DNA from: Cohnella mopanensis
GTDB taxonomy: Bacteria; Bacillota; Bacilli; Paenibacillales; Paenibacillaceae
Assembly: GCF_022352055.1 (NCBI RefSeq)
Contig: NZ_JAKRWM010000004.1
Span: 310,001 to 374,000 of the forward strand
DNA length: 64,000 bases
Direction of reading: 5' to 3'
Positions 8,487 through 17,342 of the stretch are shown piece by piece. The position numbers were made by a program, and so were the translations under genes. The notes under the pieces are model-generated. The model worked only from the letters and a program-made list of their open reading frames with translations, made no database searches and was not told the origin of the DNA. Within the stretch, counting starts at the first letter, position 1. Each line of letters opens with the position of its first letter.

Positions 8487-8834
8487 ATGGATGTAACAGG
8501 GAACGAGCTGCTGCAGGTGTTCGAAGCTTTGGCTAACCCTCATCGTTTACGAATCGTAGCTTCCTTAAGGGAAAAGCGCAAATACGTAAGCGAGCTTGCA
8601 AGAGAGATTAAGATGAGCCGACCGTTACTCTATATGCATTTGCAACGACTGGAAACGGCAGGGCTCGTTATCGGAAAATTGGAACTGTCCGATGACGGTA
8701 AAGCGATGAAGTATTTCGAGCTAGCCGAGTTTGATTATCGAATAACGCCGGAATTCATCACCGAAGCGGTCAGAACACTCCACGATAAAGCTGCGGAGGG
8801 CACTGAGGCCCCCCATACTAAGGAGGAAAATTAA
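8487..8834 (+). CDS. ArsR-type winged-helix transcriptional regulator
   Basis: 115 residues. The helix-turn-helix reads FEALANPHRLRIVASLREK then VSELAREIKMSRPLLYMHLQ and a wing RLETAGLVIGKLELSDDGKAMKYFE. No Cys-rich metal site is seen, so it is probably not a metal sensor of the SmtB/ArsR core type. The frame extends to 8409, but ATG 8487 with GGAG upstream gives a normal family N-terminus. Its last codons contain the AAGGAGG ribosome binding site of the next gene, whose ATG directly follows the stop: a tight two-gene operon under the palindromic operator at 8352. Confidence 0.85.
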   Translation: MDVTGNELLQVFEALANPHRLRIVASLREKRKYVSELAREIKMSRPLLYMHLQRLETAGLVIGKLELSDDGKAMKYFELAEFDYRITPEFITEAVRTLHDKAAEGTEAPHTKEEN

Positions 8835-9122
8835 ATGGGCGATAATATGTATGGATATCTTGGAATGGGATTGTTTTTCATGTTCATGTTAATCGGGATG
8901 ACGGTTTACATTGTTACGATCCAACAGAAGTATAAGGCCAAGCACCTGCAACTCGCGAATAGCGGGGATATTGCTAGAGAAGAGCATTACCGCAAGCTTG
9001 CGGAGTCCTCGCTCCATGCCCAGCAGCAAGCTAAGGAAGGGCAAGACAAGGTCATTCAAGAGCTCGCGGAAATTCGCGGGAGATTGACGGCGGTAGAGAA
9101 ACTTCTTCGCGATGTAGAGTAG
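8835..9122 (+). CDS. Small single-pass membrane protein with cytosolic coiled coil (PspB-like topology)
   Basis: 95 residues: one N-terminal membrane helix (about 7-28, GYLGMGLFFMFMLIGMTVYI), then a charged helical tail ending EIRGRLTAVEKLLRDVE, a likely coiled coil. The layout and the end of the tail recall phage-shock protein B, which is also a short membrane anchor plus a helical cytosolic tail ending RIQALESIL, but homology is not established from this reading. It is co-transcribed with, and starts immediately after, the ArsR-type regulator. Together they may form a small envelope-response unit; this is inference. No enzymatic motif. Confidence 0.7.
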   Translation: MGDNMYGYLGMGLFFMFMLIGMTVYIVTIQQKYKAKHLQLANSGDIAREEHYRKLAESSLHAQQQAKEGQDKVIQELAEIRGRLTAVEKLLRDVE

Positions 9123-9192
9123 ATTAGCAGGTGCCGTCACGTTGGGAGCTTTAATTGTTCGATAGGAGTTACGCACAATCGCAACTGCATGA

Positions 9193-9228
9193 AGAAAGGG
9201 GAACAACCTGATGGTTGTTCCCCTTTCT
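9193..9228 (+). terminator. Perfect 16-bp hairpin at end of regulator/membrane-protein operon
   Basis: AGAAAGGGGAACAACC (9193-9208) and its exact complement (9213-9228) around a TGAT loop. No T run follows, so it may be an inefficient terminator or an RNA-stabilising structure. It lies between convergent genes. Confidence 0.65.
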
Positions 9229-9295
9229 GCTGCTTAGACACAAGCAAACGGTTTACCGTTCGATCATTCACTAACGATACGCCCTCCGGCAAGCC

Positions 9296-9940
9296 TTATC
9301 CTAATACGTCCATCAGCCCGGTGTAGAAAACTTTAATCGCAAAGTATAAGAACAGAAGCGCGGAAAGGAACGTTAGCACCCTGACGATTGACTTCTTGAA
9401 TAAGGTGCCGGAGAGGCTGCTCATCCAGGCAACGGCAAGCGACCAGAGCAATCCGGCAGCGAAGAAGCCTAGGATGAAGTAAGGAAGTCCGCCTTCTTGT
9501 TTGAACTTCGAGCCTGCGATGATAGGACCCGCAACGAAAGCAAACCATGCGATAACGGTAGGCGACGCCATGGCCAGCCCTGCTCCGGCAATCCAATCTC
9601 GGAAGAGGGAACGTTCCACGACAACGGTCTGATTGGCATCGAGCGTTTTGGCTTTCCACGTTTCTCGTAGCATTTTATAAGTGAGATAGAATAGGACGCC
9701 GGATCCGACTATCCAGAGCCCCCACTTTACTGCTTGATATTCGAAAATAACGCTCACACCGAGAAGGGCTAGAGTGAGGTAAAACAAATCCCCGAAGCAG
9801 GAACCGAATCCGATCATGAAGCTGGGCTTGAAACCTCTCTCCATTCCGGTTTTCATAATCGCGACGTTCACCATTCCCAGGTCGAAACATAAAGACAAGG
9901 AAAACAAAAACCCTTCGAAAAAAGCCAGCGCCGCAACCAT
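9296..9940 (-). CDS. LysE/RhtB-family exporter
   Basis: 214 residues with about six hydrophobic helices. The N-terminus FFEGFLFSLSLCFDLGMVNV, the GFGSCFGDLFYLTLALLGVS segment and the central GLAMASPTVIAWFAFVAG (family motif 'NP-I-WF--') place it in the LysE superfamily of amino-acid or small-molecule exporters. Asn of the usual 'NPK' is replaced by Ser-Pro here. Start ATG 9940 has AGGGAG upstream. It stands alone, convergent with the membrane-protein operon and divergent from the alcohol dehydrogenase. Substrate unknown. Confidence 0.82.
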   Translation of the reverse strand: MVAALAFFEGFLFSLSLCFDLGMVNVAIMKTGMERGFKPSFMIGFGSCFGDLFYLTLALLGVSVIFEYQAVKWGLWIVGSGVLFYLTYKMLRETWKAKTLDANQTVVVERSLFRDWIAGAGLAMASPTVIAWFAFVAGPIIAGSKFKQEGGLPYFILGFFAAGLLWSLAVAWMSSLSGTLFKKSIVRVLTFLSALLFLYFAIKVFYTGLMDVLG

Positions 9941-10113
9941 ACGATAACTCCCTATTTATTTGAGTATAGGATTTATTGTACATGGAATATGAGCTGTGGA
10001 ATACATAGGTGCAAATTCAACGATATACCCGGTAAGATGTGCTTGTCGCCGGAGATAATGGTACACTAAGGATTGGAACTCTAAACTAATGAGCCTGGGA
10101 GGGAATACTGAGC

Positions 10114-11277
10114 ATGAACGCATTTGAATTGTACAATCCGACGAAGCTGGTCTTCGGAGCGGATAAGGTTAAACAGTTAGGCGAGTTAGTTAAACCTTAT
10201 GGCAAGCGGATCTTGCTCGTATACGGCGGCGGGAGCATTAAGACATCCGGGCTCTACGAAGACGTTCTATTCCAGTTGAACGCGATTGACGCGACCGTGC
10301 ACGAGTTGTCCGGTATTGAACCGAATCCGCGTTTATCTACCGTGAATAAGGGGATCGAGATTTGCCGGAAGGAGAAAATCGAATTTGTGCTCGCGGTCGG
10401 AGGCGGAAGCGTACTCGATGCGGCTAAAGCGATTGCGGCGGGAGCCCTATATAGCGGGGATGTCTGGGATTTCACGATTCATAAGGCGGTTATTCAAGAA
10501 GCATTGCCGATTGGCACTGTATTGACTCTTGCAGCTACCGGATCGGAAATGAACGGCAATGCCGTTATCTCCAATTGGGAGACGAAGCAGAAACGCGGTT
10601 TGGGCAGCAAATTCGTCTATCCTAAATTTTCTATACTAGATCCTAAGCTTACATATACCGTGCCCGCGAATCAGACGGTTAACGGTATCGTAGATATCAT
10701 GTCGCACGTGTTCGAACAATATTTCAGCCTGACAACGGATATCCCGCTGCAAGAAAGATTCGCGGAATCCATTCTCCTTACCGTTATCGAGAACGGGGAG
10801 AAAGCAATCGCCGACGGTTCCGATTACGATGCAAGGGCAAATCTGCTGCTTGCAGGCACCTTTGCATTGAACGGCACCTTGCCGAACGGCGTCACGACTG
10901 ACTGGGCGTCGCACGGAATCGAGCACGAGGTGAGCGCGATCTATGACATCGCGCATGGCGCGGGATTGGCGATCATTTTCCCGAACTGGATGAAGCACGT
11001 GTACAAAGAGCGAGTGAGCAAGTTCGTGCAGTACGCGGTGCGGGTGTGGAACGTTGATCCTACGGGTAAGACCGACAATGAAATCGCGCTTGCAGGCATT
11101 GCGGCGACCCGGGCGTACTTCACGCGCATCGGAGCTCCTACGACGCTCGGTGAACTCGGTATTAACGACGAGAATATTGACCGGATGGCCGAAGAAGCCA
11201 CGCAATTCGGCCCGATCGGCACGTTCAAGCAACTGTCGAAGGACGACGTGGTCCAAATCCTGACGGCCAGCTTATAA
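10114..11277 (+). CDS. Iron-containing alcohol dehydrogenase (BDH/YugJ/YqhD group)
   Basis: 387 residues, the usual length. The NAD(P)-binding loop GGGS is at 96-99. Metal ligands are all present at the positions known for YqhD/BDH: Asp194 and His198 in GIVDIMSHVFEQYF, His267 in WASHGIEHE and His281 in DIAHGAGLAI. Members reduce short-chain aldehydes to alcohols with NADPH or NADH in the cytosol. Residue 38-40 GGG (VYGGGSIK) is also typical. Start ATG 10114 follows GGGAGGG. The gene is monocistronic with its own terminator at 11289. Confidence 0.93.
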   Translation: MNAFELYNPTKLVFGADKVKQLGELVKPYGKRILLVYGGGSIKTSGLYEDVLFQLNAIDATVHELSGIEPNPRLSTVNKGIEICRKEKIEFVLAVGGGSVLDAAKAIAAGALYSGDVWDFTIHKAVIQEALPIGTVLTLAATGSEMNGNAVISNWETKQKRGLGSKFVYPKFSILDPKLTYTVPANQTVNGIVDIMSHVFEQYFSLTTDIPLQERFAESILLTVIENGEKAIADGSDYDARANLLLAGTFALNGTLPNGVTTDWASHGIEHEVSAIYDIAHGAGLAIIFPNWMKHVYKERVSKFVQYAVRVWNVDPTGKTDNEIALAGIAATRAYFTRIGAPTTLGELGINDENIDRMAEEATQFGPIGTFKQLSKDDVVQILTASL

Positions 11278-11288
11278 TTTAATGACGG

Positions 11289-11318
11289 AAGGCCGCCACA
11301 ATCGTGGCGGCCTTTTTA
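11289..11318 (+). terminator. Terminator of the alcohol dehydrogenase gene
   Basis: Perfect 11-base arms AAGGCCGCCAC (11289-11299) and GTGGCGGCCTT (11304-11314), tetraloop AATC, then T run. Confidence 0.92.
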
Positions 11319-11421
11319 ATGTGCGGAATTCCTAGCTAATGAAGCGCTATTCATTCAAGAATAAGAGTACTCCTGTCTGGAAACAATATCCTGAATTGAA
11401 TTAGAGACATGGGGTGCAAGT

Positions 11422-12963
11422 ATGGGCTTTTTCAGTAAAGTATTTTCTAACAATCGGCATAAGAGTGCTCGCGCAGCAAATGTCAGACGGACCCCGCCGA
11501 CTGAAGAGAAAGTTGCAGCCACGCTTCAAGAAAACATTTCATACGTGCACCAAGCCCTTTTCCATACGGAGGATCTCGTTAATCGTTCAATCCCTTGTTT
11601 TGAGAAGCAAGCGTACCTTCTCTACCTTAATTCCGTCTGCGATTCGGACAAAATCCATCAATTGATCCTTAAGCCATTGCTTCAGGCGCAAGATGCGAAT
11701 CCGGATCGGGACCTGACGGCCGCCTCCGTGGAGAAGCATACGGATTTGGAGAAGGCTATCGATCTCATGATTCGAGGATATGCCGTCCTCTTCTTGGAGG
11801 GAAGCGAAGATTGCTATGCCGTCCAAGTGAATCAGATCAATAACAGAGCCGTAAACGAGCCTGCGAACGAAAAAGCGATTCAAGGGGCTCACGACGGTTT
11901 TATTGAAAGCATGCAAGTTAATCTTCAACTCGTTCGCAAGCAGATTAATAGTCGGAACTTGGTCGTACGCAAATACTCGTTAGGCAAGATGACCAAGACC
12001 GACGCAACCATCGTTTACCTGAACGATCTAGCTAATCCGGAGCTGGTCGAGGAGATCGATCGTAAAATAACGGCGATCGACGCGGATAATGTTATGAATG
12101 GACTTCTGGTACTTGAATACATAGAGAATCAATCCTTTTCTCCATTTCCGCAAATTTTGCAGTCGGAGCGGCCGGACCGGGTAGCGGCCAATCTGTTGGA
12201 GGGACGCGTTGCTCTTCTCATGGAGGGAACTCCGGCAGCCTTGATCATGCCCGTGTCCTTCTTCACGTTTTATCAATCGCCTGATGATTATAACAGCCGC
12301 TCCTTGGCGGGTTCATTCATAAGGTTATTGCGATTGTTCAGCTTCTTCATAGCGATTGCTCTACCCTCTTACTATATCGCGGTCGTGTCCTTCCATTACG
12401 AAGTGATCCCGATGGAACTGTTCTACCAAATCAAAGGCAGCGTCGAGAAAATTCCTTACCCTCCTATTCTAGAAGCTTTGTTCATGGAACTGACGATTGA
12501 GTTGCTGAGAGAGGCGGGGATGCGCTTACCTGCCCCAATCGGCCAATCGATCGGCATCGTAGGCGGCTTGGTCATCGGGGATGCGGTCGTCCGGGTCGGG
12601 CTCGTATCGTATCCGATGATCACCGTCGTGGCCTTAACGGCGATCGCCTCCTTCGTCGTTCCTTCCCACGAAATGAGTTATTCCGTTCGATTGTTACGGT
12701 TTCCGGTCATGATCGCCGCGTCTCTGCTCGGTTTTCTAGGCATCTGTATCGGCTTCGCGTTAATCTTGATACATCTCTGCAAGCTTGAGTCTTTTGGTTC
12801 CCCTTATTTTGCGCCGGCTTCTCCCATGCGTCTGAGGGATTGGAAGGATTCATTCGTTCGCCTTCCATTCTGGAAGCTGAATGAACGCCCAATTGACCCG
12901 AACCCTCAGCAATTGGTTCAAGAGAAACGCTCGAAGGGGGGGACGGGCGATGATCGCGGCTAA
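11422..12963 (+). CDS. Spore germinant receptor A subunit (GerA/GerKA family)
   Basis: 513 residues. A long soluble N-terminal domain (about 1-305) is followed by membrane helices from FIRLLRLFSFFIAIALPSYY onward; the motifs SVEKIPYPPILEALFMELTI, EAGMRLPAPIGQSIGIVGGL and FVVPSHEMSYSVRLLRFP are diagnostic of GerA-family A subunits. The protein sits in the inner spore membrane and, with B and C subunits, senses germinants. First gene of a three-gene operon A-B-C; it overlaps the next gene by 14 bases. ATG 11422 follows GGGGTG. A sigma-G promoter is expected in 11320-11420, but I could not identify one with confidence. Confidence 0.95.
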   Translation: MGFFSKVFSNNRHKSARAANVRRTPPTEEKVAATLQENISYVHQALFHTEDLVNRSIPCFEKQAYLLYLNSVCDSDKIHQLILKPLLQAQDANPDRDLTAASVEKHTDLEKAIDLMIRGYAVLFLEGSEDCYAVQVNQINNRAVNEPANEKAIQGAHDGFIESMQVNLQLVRKQINSRNLVVRKYSLGKMTKTDATIVYLNDLANPELVEEIDRKITAIDADNVMNGLLVLEYIENQSFSPFPQILQSERPDRVAANLLEGRVALLMEGTPAALIMPVSFFTFYQSPDDYNSRSLAGSFIRLLRLFSFFIAIALPSYYIAVVSFHYEVIPMELFYQIKGSVEKIPYPPILEALFMELTIELLREAGMRLPAPIGQSIGIVGGLVIGDAVVRVGLVSYPMITVVALTAIASFVVPSHEMSYSVRLLRFPVMIAASLLGFLGICIGFALILIHLCKLESFGSPYFAPASPMRLRDWKDSFVRLPFWKLNERPIDPNPQQLVQEKRSKGGTGDDRG

Positions 12964-14050
12964 AGAAAAGATTACTGCGGGACAGTTTATGATCGTCGTT
13001 ATTCAAGCGCAGATCGGCGTGGGCATCTTATTCCTGCCCTCATCCGTGGAATCCGTTGCCCGCAATGATGCTTGGATTTCGATCCTTCTGGCCGGGATGG
13101 CGGCATTATTGCTTAGCGTGGTCATGTGGGGATTGAACCGAAGATTTCCTACCATGACCTTATTCGAATTTCTGCCGAAGCTGCTTGGGAAGTTCGCGGG
13201 TAAAATCGTGCAAATCTTTTATGGGTTGGCGTTTATTTTGGAATGCAGCATGGTTTTGGTACTATTCACCGATGTCGTTAGGGATTGGATTTTCCCGATC
13301 ACACCGCGTTGGGTCATATTGGGGCTGATGCTCGCGACGGCACTCTATATGGCCCGGGAAAATATAAGATTGATCGCGCGGTTTTTCGTGCTTACCTTCG
13401 GATTGATCTTTGTCTTAATCCTGATTGCCGCATACGCGTACAAGGACGCTAACATCCTGTATATCTTGCCGATCAACGAGTCCGGGATATCTAACGTCCT
13501 CAAGGGGATGCTGCGATCTATGAATTCGTTGTACGGCTTTGAAATGATTTTGCTCTGTTATCCCTACGTGAAGGGGGGGAGCAAGGGGATTCTGAAGGCA
13601 ACCCTTTTTGCTTGTGTTTTCTCAACCCTTGTATACAGTTTTATGGTATTTATGTGCCTGATCGTGTTCAGTCCCGAGGAGCTTAAAATTATCCCGCAGC
13701 CCGTATTGTATATGGTGAAGGCTTTGTCGTTCACGGTAATCGAGCGTGCCGATCTCTACTTCTTGACGATTTGGACAGTTGTGGTTATCACGACGGTCAT
13801 GGCCTATTTGTACATGGGAGCTAAAGCGGTTGCATCTATTTTCGGCAAGAAAAAGCATGCCGGGGCAGTTCCTTACGTTGCCCTCTTGATCTTATGTATT
13901 TCGCTTTACCCTCATGATCAGGAGCTGATCAATAAAATGCAGATTATCGTAGGGATCATAGCGGCCATCGCTCTCGTCGTTCTCCCATTCCTTCTGCTCT
14001 GCATCTCTTACTTGTTTAGAATCAAGGGGAAGGAGGGGGCGGAAGGATGA
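12950..14050 (+). CDS. Spore germinant receptor B subunit (GerAB/GerKB family)
   Basis: 366 residues with about ten membrane helices; APC-superfamily transporter-like germination protein. ITAGQFMIVVIQAQIGVGIL and LPSSVESVARNDAWISILLA are the typical start, and NSLYGFEMILLCYPY is a recognisable central motif. It is thought to bind the amino-acid or sugar germinant. The frame extends upstream to 12881, but ATG 12950 with AGGGGGGGA nine bases upstream gives the family N-terminus. It overlaps the A subunit by 14 bases and the C subunit by 4, indicating translational coupling. Confidence 0.94.
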   Translation: MIAAKEKITAGQFMIVVIQAQIGVGILFLPSSVESVARNDAWISILLAGMAALLLSVVMWGLNRRFPTMTLFEFLPKLLGKFAGKIVQIFYGLAFILECSMVLVLFTDVVRDWIFPITPRWVILGLMLATALYMARENIRLIARFFVLTFGLIFVLILIAAYAYKDANILYILPINESGISNVLKGMLRSMNSLYGFEMILLCYPYVKGGSKGILKATLFACVFSTLVYSFMVFMCLIVFSPEELKIIPQPVLYMVKALSFTVIERADLYFLTIWTVVVITTVMAYLYMGAKAVASIFGKKKHAGAVPYVALLILCISLYPHDQELINKMQIIVGIIAAIALVVLPFLLLCISYLFRIKGKEGAEG

Positions 14051-15159
14051 GACGGCGTTTAGCGTGGATAGTGATCGGATCCGCCATCCTTATCCTATGC
14101 GGATGCTGGGATCAGCAATTGTTAAAGAACGAGCGAAACGTAAGTATAGGCGGGTTTGATCAAGGGATTGACGGATTGCTTCGGGCAACGGTATCTATTC
14201 GGGATATCCAGGTCTCGGAATCGGGAGCCAATGATTCCAGTGAGGTTCATTCGGTATTGGCGCGAAGCACGCAACATGCAAGGGAACTGCTGAATCAAGA
14301 AGTATCCGGCGGCTATTCCCCGGTCAAGATACGTGTGCTTTTATTGGGAGAGGAGTTCGTAAGAAACCATGATTTCTTGCCTTACTTCGACGTGTATTAT
14401 CGCGATCCTAAGAGCCCCTTAAATGCCAAAGTAGCGGTAACGAAAGGGAAAGCGGAGGATTTAATTCGTATCAGGAAGATCGGCAATAAGACGATCGGCC
14501 TGCATATCGACGACCTTCTCAAAGGCATGGAGCAGACGACCGCCATTCCCCGGATCAATATCCAAACGCTCCATCCGTTAGATCGGGGATATGATTTCGC
14601 GCTCCCTTATTTAGTAAACAAAGGCGGAATGCCGAGTTTGAACGGCATCGCTTTGTTCAGCGGAACCAAAATGACGGAAATATTAAACACGGACGAATCG
14701 CGATTGTATCTTCTATTGTCCGACTCCATGGGAAGAGATCTAAGGATGACGCTGAAGTCAAAAAAAATAAACGCGTCGAATAGCTATGATTATGTCACCA
14801 TAGACGTTAAAAAAATACAACGTAAGCTCAAAGTAAAGGTCTCGAACAAACAAGATATCAGCGTGAAGCTTCATTTGAAGCTGAGGGTCACCGTCGTGGA
14901 GGATCCGAGTAATCACCTTTATGACATCACGGTCATGAACAACTTGGAGCGGATCCTATCGGAACAACTGACGGACGACTCTAAGATGATCGTTCACAAG
15001 ATGCAAAAGGCGGAACACGACGGTTTCGGCATTGCACGCAGGCTTATGTCGTATCATCCTAAGCTATGGAAGCAGCTCGATTGGATCAAAGAGTATCCTC
15101 AAATTCCGTTCGATATTCGTGTATCCTTGCAAATCGTGAACACGGGAATCACGCAATGA
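14047..15159 (+). CDS. Spore germinant receptor C subunit lipoprotein (Ger(x)C family)
   Basis: 370 residues with a lipoprotein signal peptide: hydrophobic IVIGSAILILCGC, lipid-modified Cys in LCGCWD near residue 19. WDQQLLKNERNVSIGGFDQG and later HPLDRGYDFALPYLV / PSLNGIALFSGTKM are typical of GerKC-like proteins. It anchors to the outer face of the inner spore membrane and completes the receptor. Starts within the last codon region of the B gene (ATGA overlap) with GGAAGG upstream. An AlkD-like gene follows after 76 bases. Confidence 0.93.
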   Translation: MRRRLAWIVIGSAILILCGCWDQQLLKNERNVSIGGFDQGIDGLLRATVSIRDIQVSESGANDSSEVHSVLARSTQHARELLNQEVSGGYSPVKIRVLLLGEEFVRNHDFLPYFDVYYRDPKSPLNAKVAVTKGKAEDLIRIRKIGNKTIGLHIDDLLKGMEQTTAIPRINIQTLHPLDRGYDFALPYLVNKGGMPSLNGIALFSGTKMTEILNTDESRLYLLLSDSMGRDLRMTLKSKKINASNSYDYVTIDVKKIQRKLKVKVSNKQDISVKLHLKLRVTVVEDPSNHLYDITVMNNLERILSEQLTDDSKMIVHKMQKAEHDGFGIARRLMSYHPKLWKQLDWIKEYPQIPFDIRVSLQIVNTGITQ

Positions 15160-15235
15160 TCGGAAGGAGATCCTCTGCCCCGAGAAGAATAAATAAGCAT
15201 CGAGGGAATAAGCGCAGCAGGAACGGGGGAGCAAG

Positions 15236-15949
15236 ATGACGGTAACGGTTAATGAAATTATGGAGAAATTAGGGCAGCTAGGCACGGAACAGACGAAAAG
15301 CACCTTCATTCGTCATGGAGCGAAGGAGCCGTTATTCGGCGTTCGGGTGGGAGATCTGAAGAAGCTGGTCAAGGAAGTTAAGAAAGATCAAGAGGTTGCA
15401 CGCGCTTTATACGCGACCGGCAATAGCGATGCGATGTATTTGGCAGGCTTGACCGTTAATCCGAAGACGGCAACGAAACAAATGTTGCAGGAGTGGGCAA
15501 GGCAGGCCTATTGGTACATGATCGCAGAGTATACGGTCGCGGGAGTCGCGGCGGAAAGCCCTTATGCGGTCGAACTCGCCAGAGAGTGGATCCAATCGTC
15601 TGATGAACAGATTGCGACGTGCGGTTGGAGCACTTACGCGAATTATATTTCCATCACGCCAGATGAACAATTAGATAGGGAAGAGATCGCAACGTTGCTG
15701 CGGCACATTGAGGCAGGCATTCATGAAGAGCGGAACAGAGTCCGTTACAACATGAACACATTTGTCATTGTCGTCGGAACCTATGTAACGCAGCTTCACG
15801 AAGAAGCGGTCAGGGTGGCGAACCAGATCGGCAAAGTTCACGTGAATGTGGGGCAGACGGCCTGTAAAGTGCCGTTGGCATCTGACTATATCGATAAAAT
15901 CGTCAAAATGAATCGTGTCGGCAAAAAGAGAAAGACGTGCATATGCTAG
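15236..15949 (+). CDS. AlkD-like DNA alkylation repair protein (COG4912)
   Basis: 237 residues built from helical HEAT-like repeats. TKSTFIRHGAKEPLFGVRVG and DLKKLVKEVKKDQEVARALY near the N-terminus and YWYMIAEYTVAGVAAESPYA further on match the DNA alkylation repair family, whose AlkD and AlkC members remove N3/N7-alkylated purines without flipping the base. The C-terminus ends VGKKRKTCIC, a basic tail with two cysteines. Starts at ATG 15236 after GGGGGAG; it lies 76 bases after the ger operon and could be read through from it, which would place a repair enzyme in the forespore. That link is inference. Confidence 0.85.
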   Translation: MTVTVNEIMEKLGQLGTEQTKSTFIRHGAKEPLFGVRVGDLKKLVKEVKKDQEVARALYATGNSDAMYLAGLTVNPKTATKQMLQEWARQAYWYMIAEYTVAGVAAESPYAVELAREWIQSSDEQIATCGWSTYANYISITPDEQLDREEIATLLRHIEAGIHEERNRVRYNMNTFVIVVGTYVTQLHEEAVRVANQIGKVHVNVGQTACKVPLASDYIDKIVKMNRVGKKRKTCIC

Positions 15950-16014
15950 AAGGAGATGAATATATAGGGAAGGAAAGCGGAATTCGGAGGAGAAGGTTTA
16001 GAGCAATCCTTTTA

Positions 16015-16035
16015 TGAATGCGTTTACAATATAAT
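16015..16035 (+). promoter_or_regulatory. Candidate cre (CcpA) site adjoining -10 of the sugar symporter gene
   Basis: TGAATGCGTTTACA (16015-16028) differs at one position from the cre consensus TGWAANCGNTNWCA, and TATAAT follows at 16030-16035. This suggests carbon catabolite repression of the symporter-deacetylase pair. No clear -35 was found. Confidence 0.6.
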
Positions 16036-16055
16036 CGAATGGCGGAGGGTGTTCC

Positions 16056-17342
16056 ATGAGACAACGGTACATGAATTCCCCGATGATGTATGCCTTCGGA
16101 ATGCTGGCGATGATGATTCCCAGTCAAGCATTCAGCACTTTTTACAGCTATTATTACGTAGATAAGCTGGGATTGGGTCTGGGGTTAGCAACTCTAGCAC
16201 GAACGATTTTCCTCATTTGGGACGCGGTTAACCAGCCTTTATTCGGTTACTGGTCCGATAGGACGAAGACCAAATACGGACGTAGGCGTCCATGGTTATT
16301 CGGCGCGATTCCGCTCTTCATGCTCACGTTCATCATGGTGTTCTCTCCTCCGAAGGATTTATCGGAGATGGGACTGTTTACTTGGTTTCTCATCGCTCTC
16401 GTATTGTACGAAGCGGTCGCCACCGTCATCTGGGTGAACTACGGCGCGTTATTCCCGGAGCTATTCAAGGGAGATCGTCTCCGCACGAAAGCATCCGCCG
16501 TCCAACAAGGCTTTCAGATTGTCGCCCTGCTCATCGGTACGGCGCTTACGCCGCTGCTGTTCGATTCCATGGGCTTTAGCAATATGTCGATCATATACGC
16601 TCTCGTTTTCGCAATATTCATGCTCTTGTGTTTGCGGTTTATTAAGGAAGACGAGGAAGCGAGCCGAACGCCGCAGTTCGGATTCAAAGAGGCATTCAAG
16701 CAAACTTTGAAGAACAAAACGTTCTGGCTGGTCAACTTCGCCAATTCATTCGCGCAGACCGTGAACGGCTTGCTCAGCGCGACTCTACCTTTCTACGCGA
16801 AATACGTGCTTGGAATTCCCGATAATCAACATACGATTTTACTCGCTTCCGTGTTCGTCTCGGTCATCCCGCTCGTAGGCGCATGGTACTGGTTGCTTCG
16901 TAAAATGGACCCGGTCAAAGGCTGGAGGTTGTCGTTCTTCACCTATGCGCTATCTGTTATTCCGTTATGGTTCGGAACGAATCTCGCAACCGGGATTATC
17001 GCGGGGGTGCTGGTCGGATTCGGCTTGGCGGGTTTCCTTGTGTCGCCGCCGATGGTCAATAGCTCGATTATCGATCAGGATTTCGCCAAGACGGGCAGTA
17101 GGCGCGAAGGAATCTATACGGCGGTCAGCGGTTTTATCATTCGCTCCAGCGGACTGATCTCCGCTCTGGCTTTTCTTATTGTAGGCATTTTCTTCGGATA
17201 TAAGAGCGGGGACAATCCCGGACCGAACCCGGAAGCGACATTCCGATATTTGATTAGTGTAGTTCCGTTTGGCTTGCTTGTTATTTCTATTATCATTTCG
17301 TTCTTCGTGAGAATAGAGAGGAAGCCTGCCGATGAGTCCTAA
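16056..17342 (+). CDS. GPH-family glycoside/cation symporter (MelB/XynB-like)
   Basis: 428 residues, 12 membrane helices. The signature DAVNQPLFGYWSDRTKTKYG / RRRPWLFGAIPLF near 50-85 is diagnostic of the glycoside-pentoside-hexuronide:cation symporter family, which moves di- or oligosaccharides with Na+ or H+. Start ATG 16056 follows GCGGAGGG. It overlaps the ChbG-like deacetylase gene by 11 bases, implying that the imported sugar is an acetylated oligosaccharide, although this is inference. A cre-like site overlies its promoter region. Confidence 0.88.
   Translation: MRQRYMNSPMMYAFGMLAMMIPSQAFSTFYSYYYVDKLGLGLGLATLARTIFLIWDAVNQPLFGYWSDRTKTKYGRRRPWLFGAIPLFMLTFIMVFSPPKDLSEMGLFTWFLIALVLYEAVATVIWVNYGALFPELFKGDRLRTKASAVQQGFQIVALLIGTALTPLLFDSMGFSNMSIIYALVFAIFMLLCLRFIKEDEEASRTPQFGFKEAFKQTLKNKTFWLVNFANSFAQTVNGLLSATLPFYAKYVLGIPDNQHTILLASVFVSVIPLVGAWYWLLRKMDPVKGWRLSFFTYALSVIPLWFGTNLATGIIAGVLVGFGLAGFLVSPPMVNSSIIDQDFAKTGSRREGIYTAVSGFIIRSSGLISALAFLIVGIFFGYKSGDNPGPNPEATFRYLISVVPFGLLVISIIISFFVRIERKPADES

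Noticed and set aside
9333-9659. Minus-strand frame overlapping the LysE-type gene
   Set aside because: Second frame within a clear membrane protein gene, Arg/Cys-rich shadow, no ribosome site.
10636-11256. 206-codon antisense frame in the alcohol dehydrogenase gene
   Set aside because: The sense frame has all metal ligands; the antisense frame has no recognisable domain or start signal.
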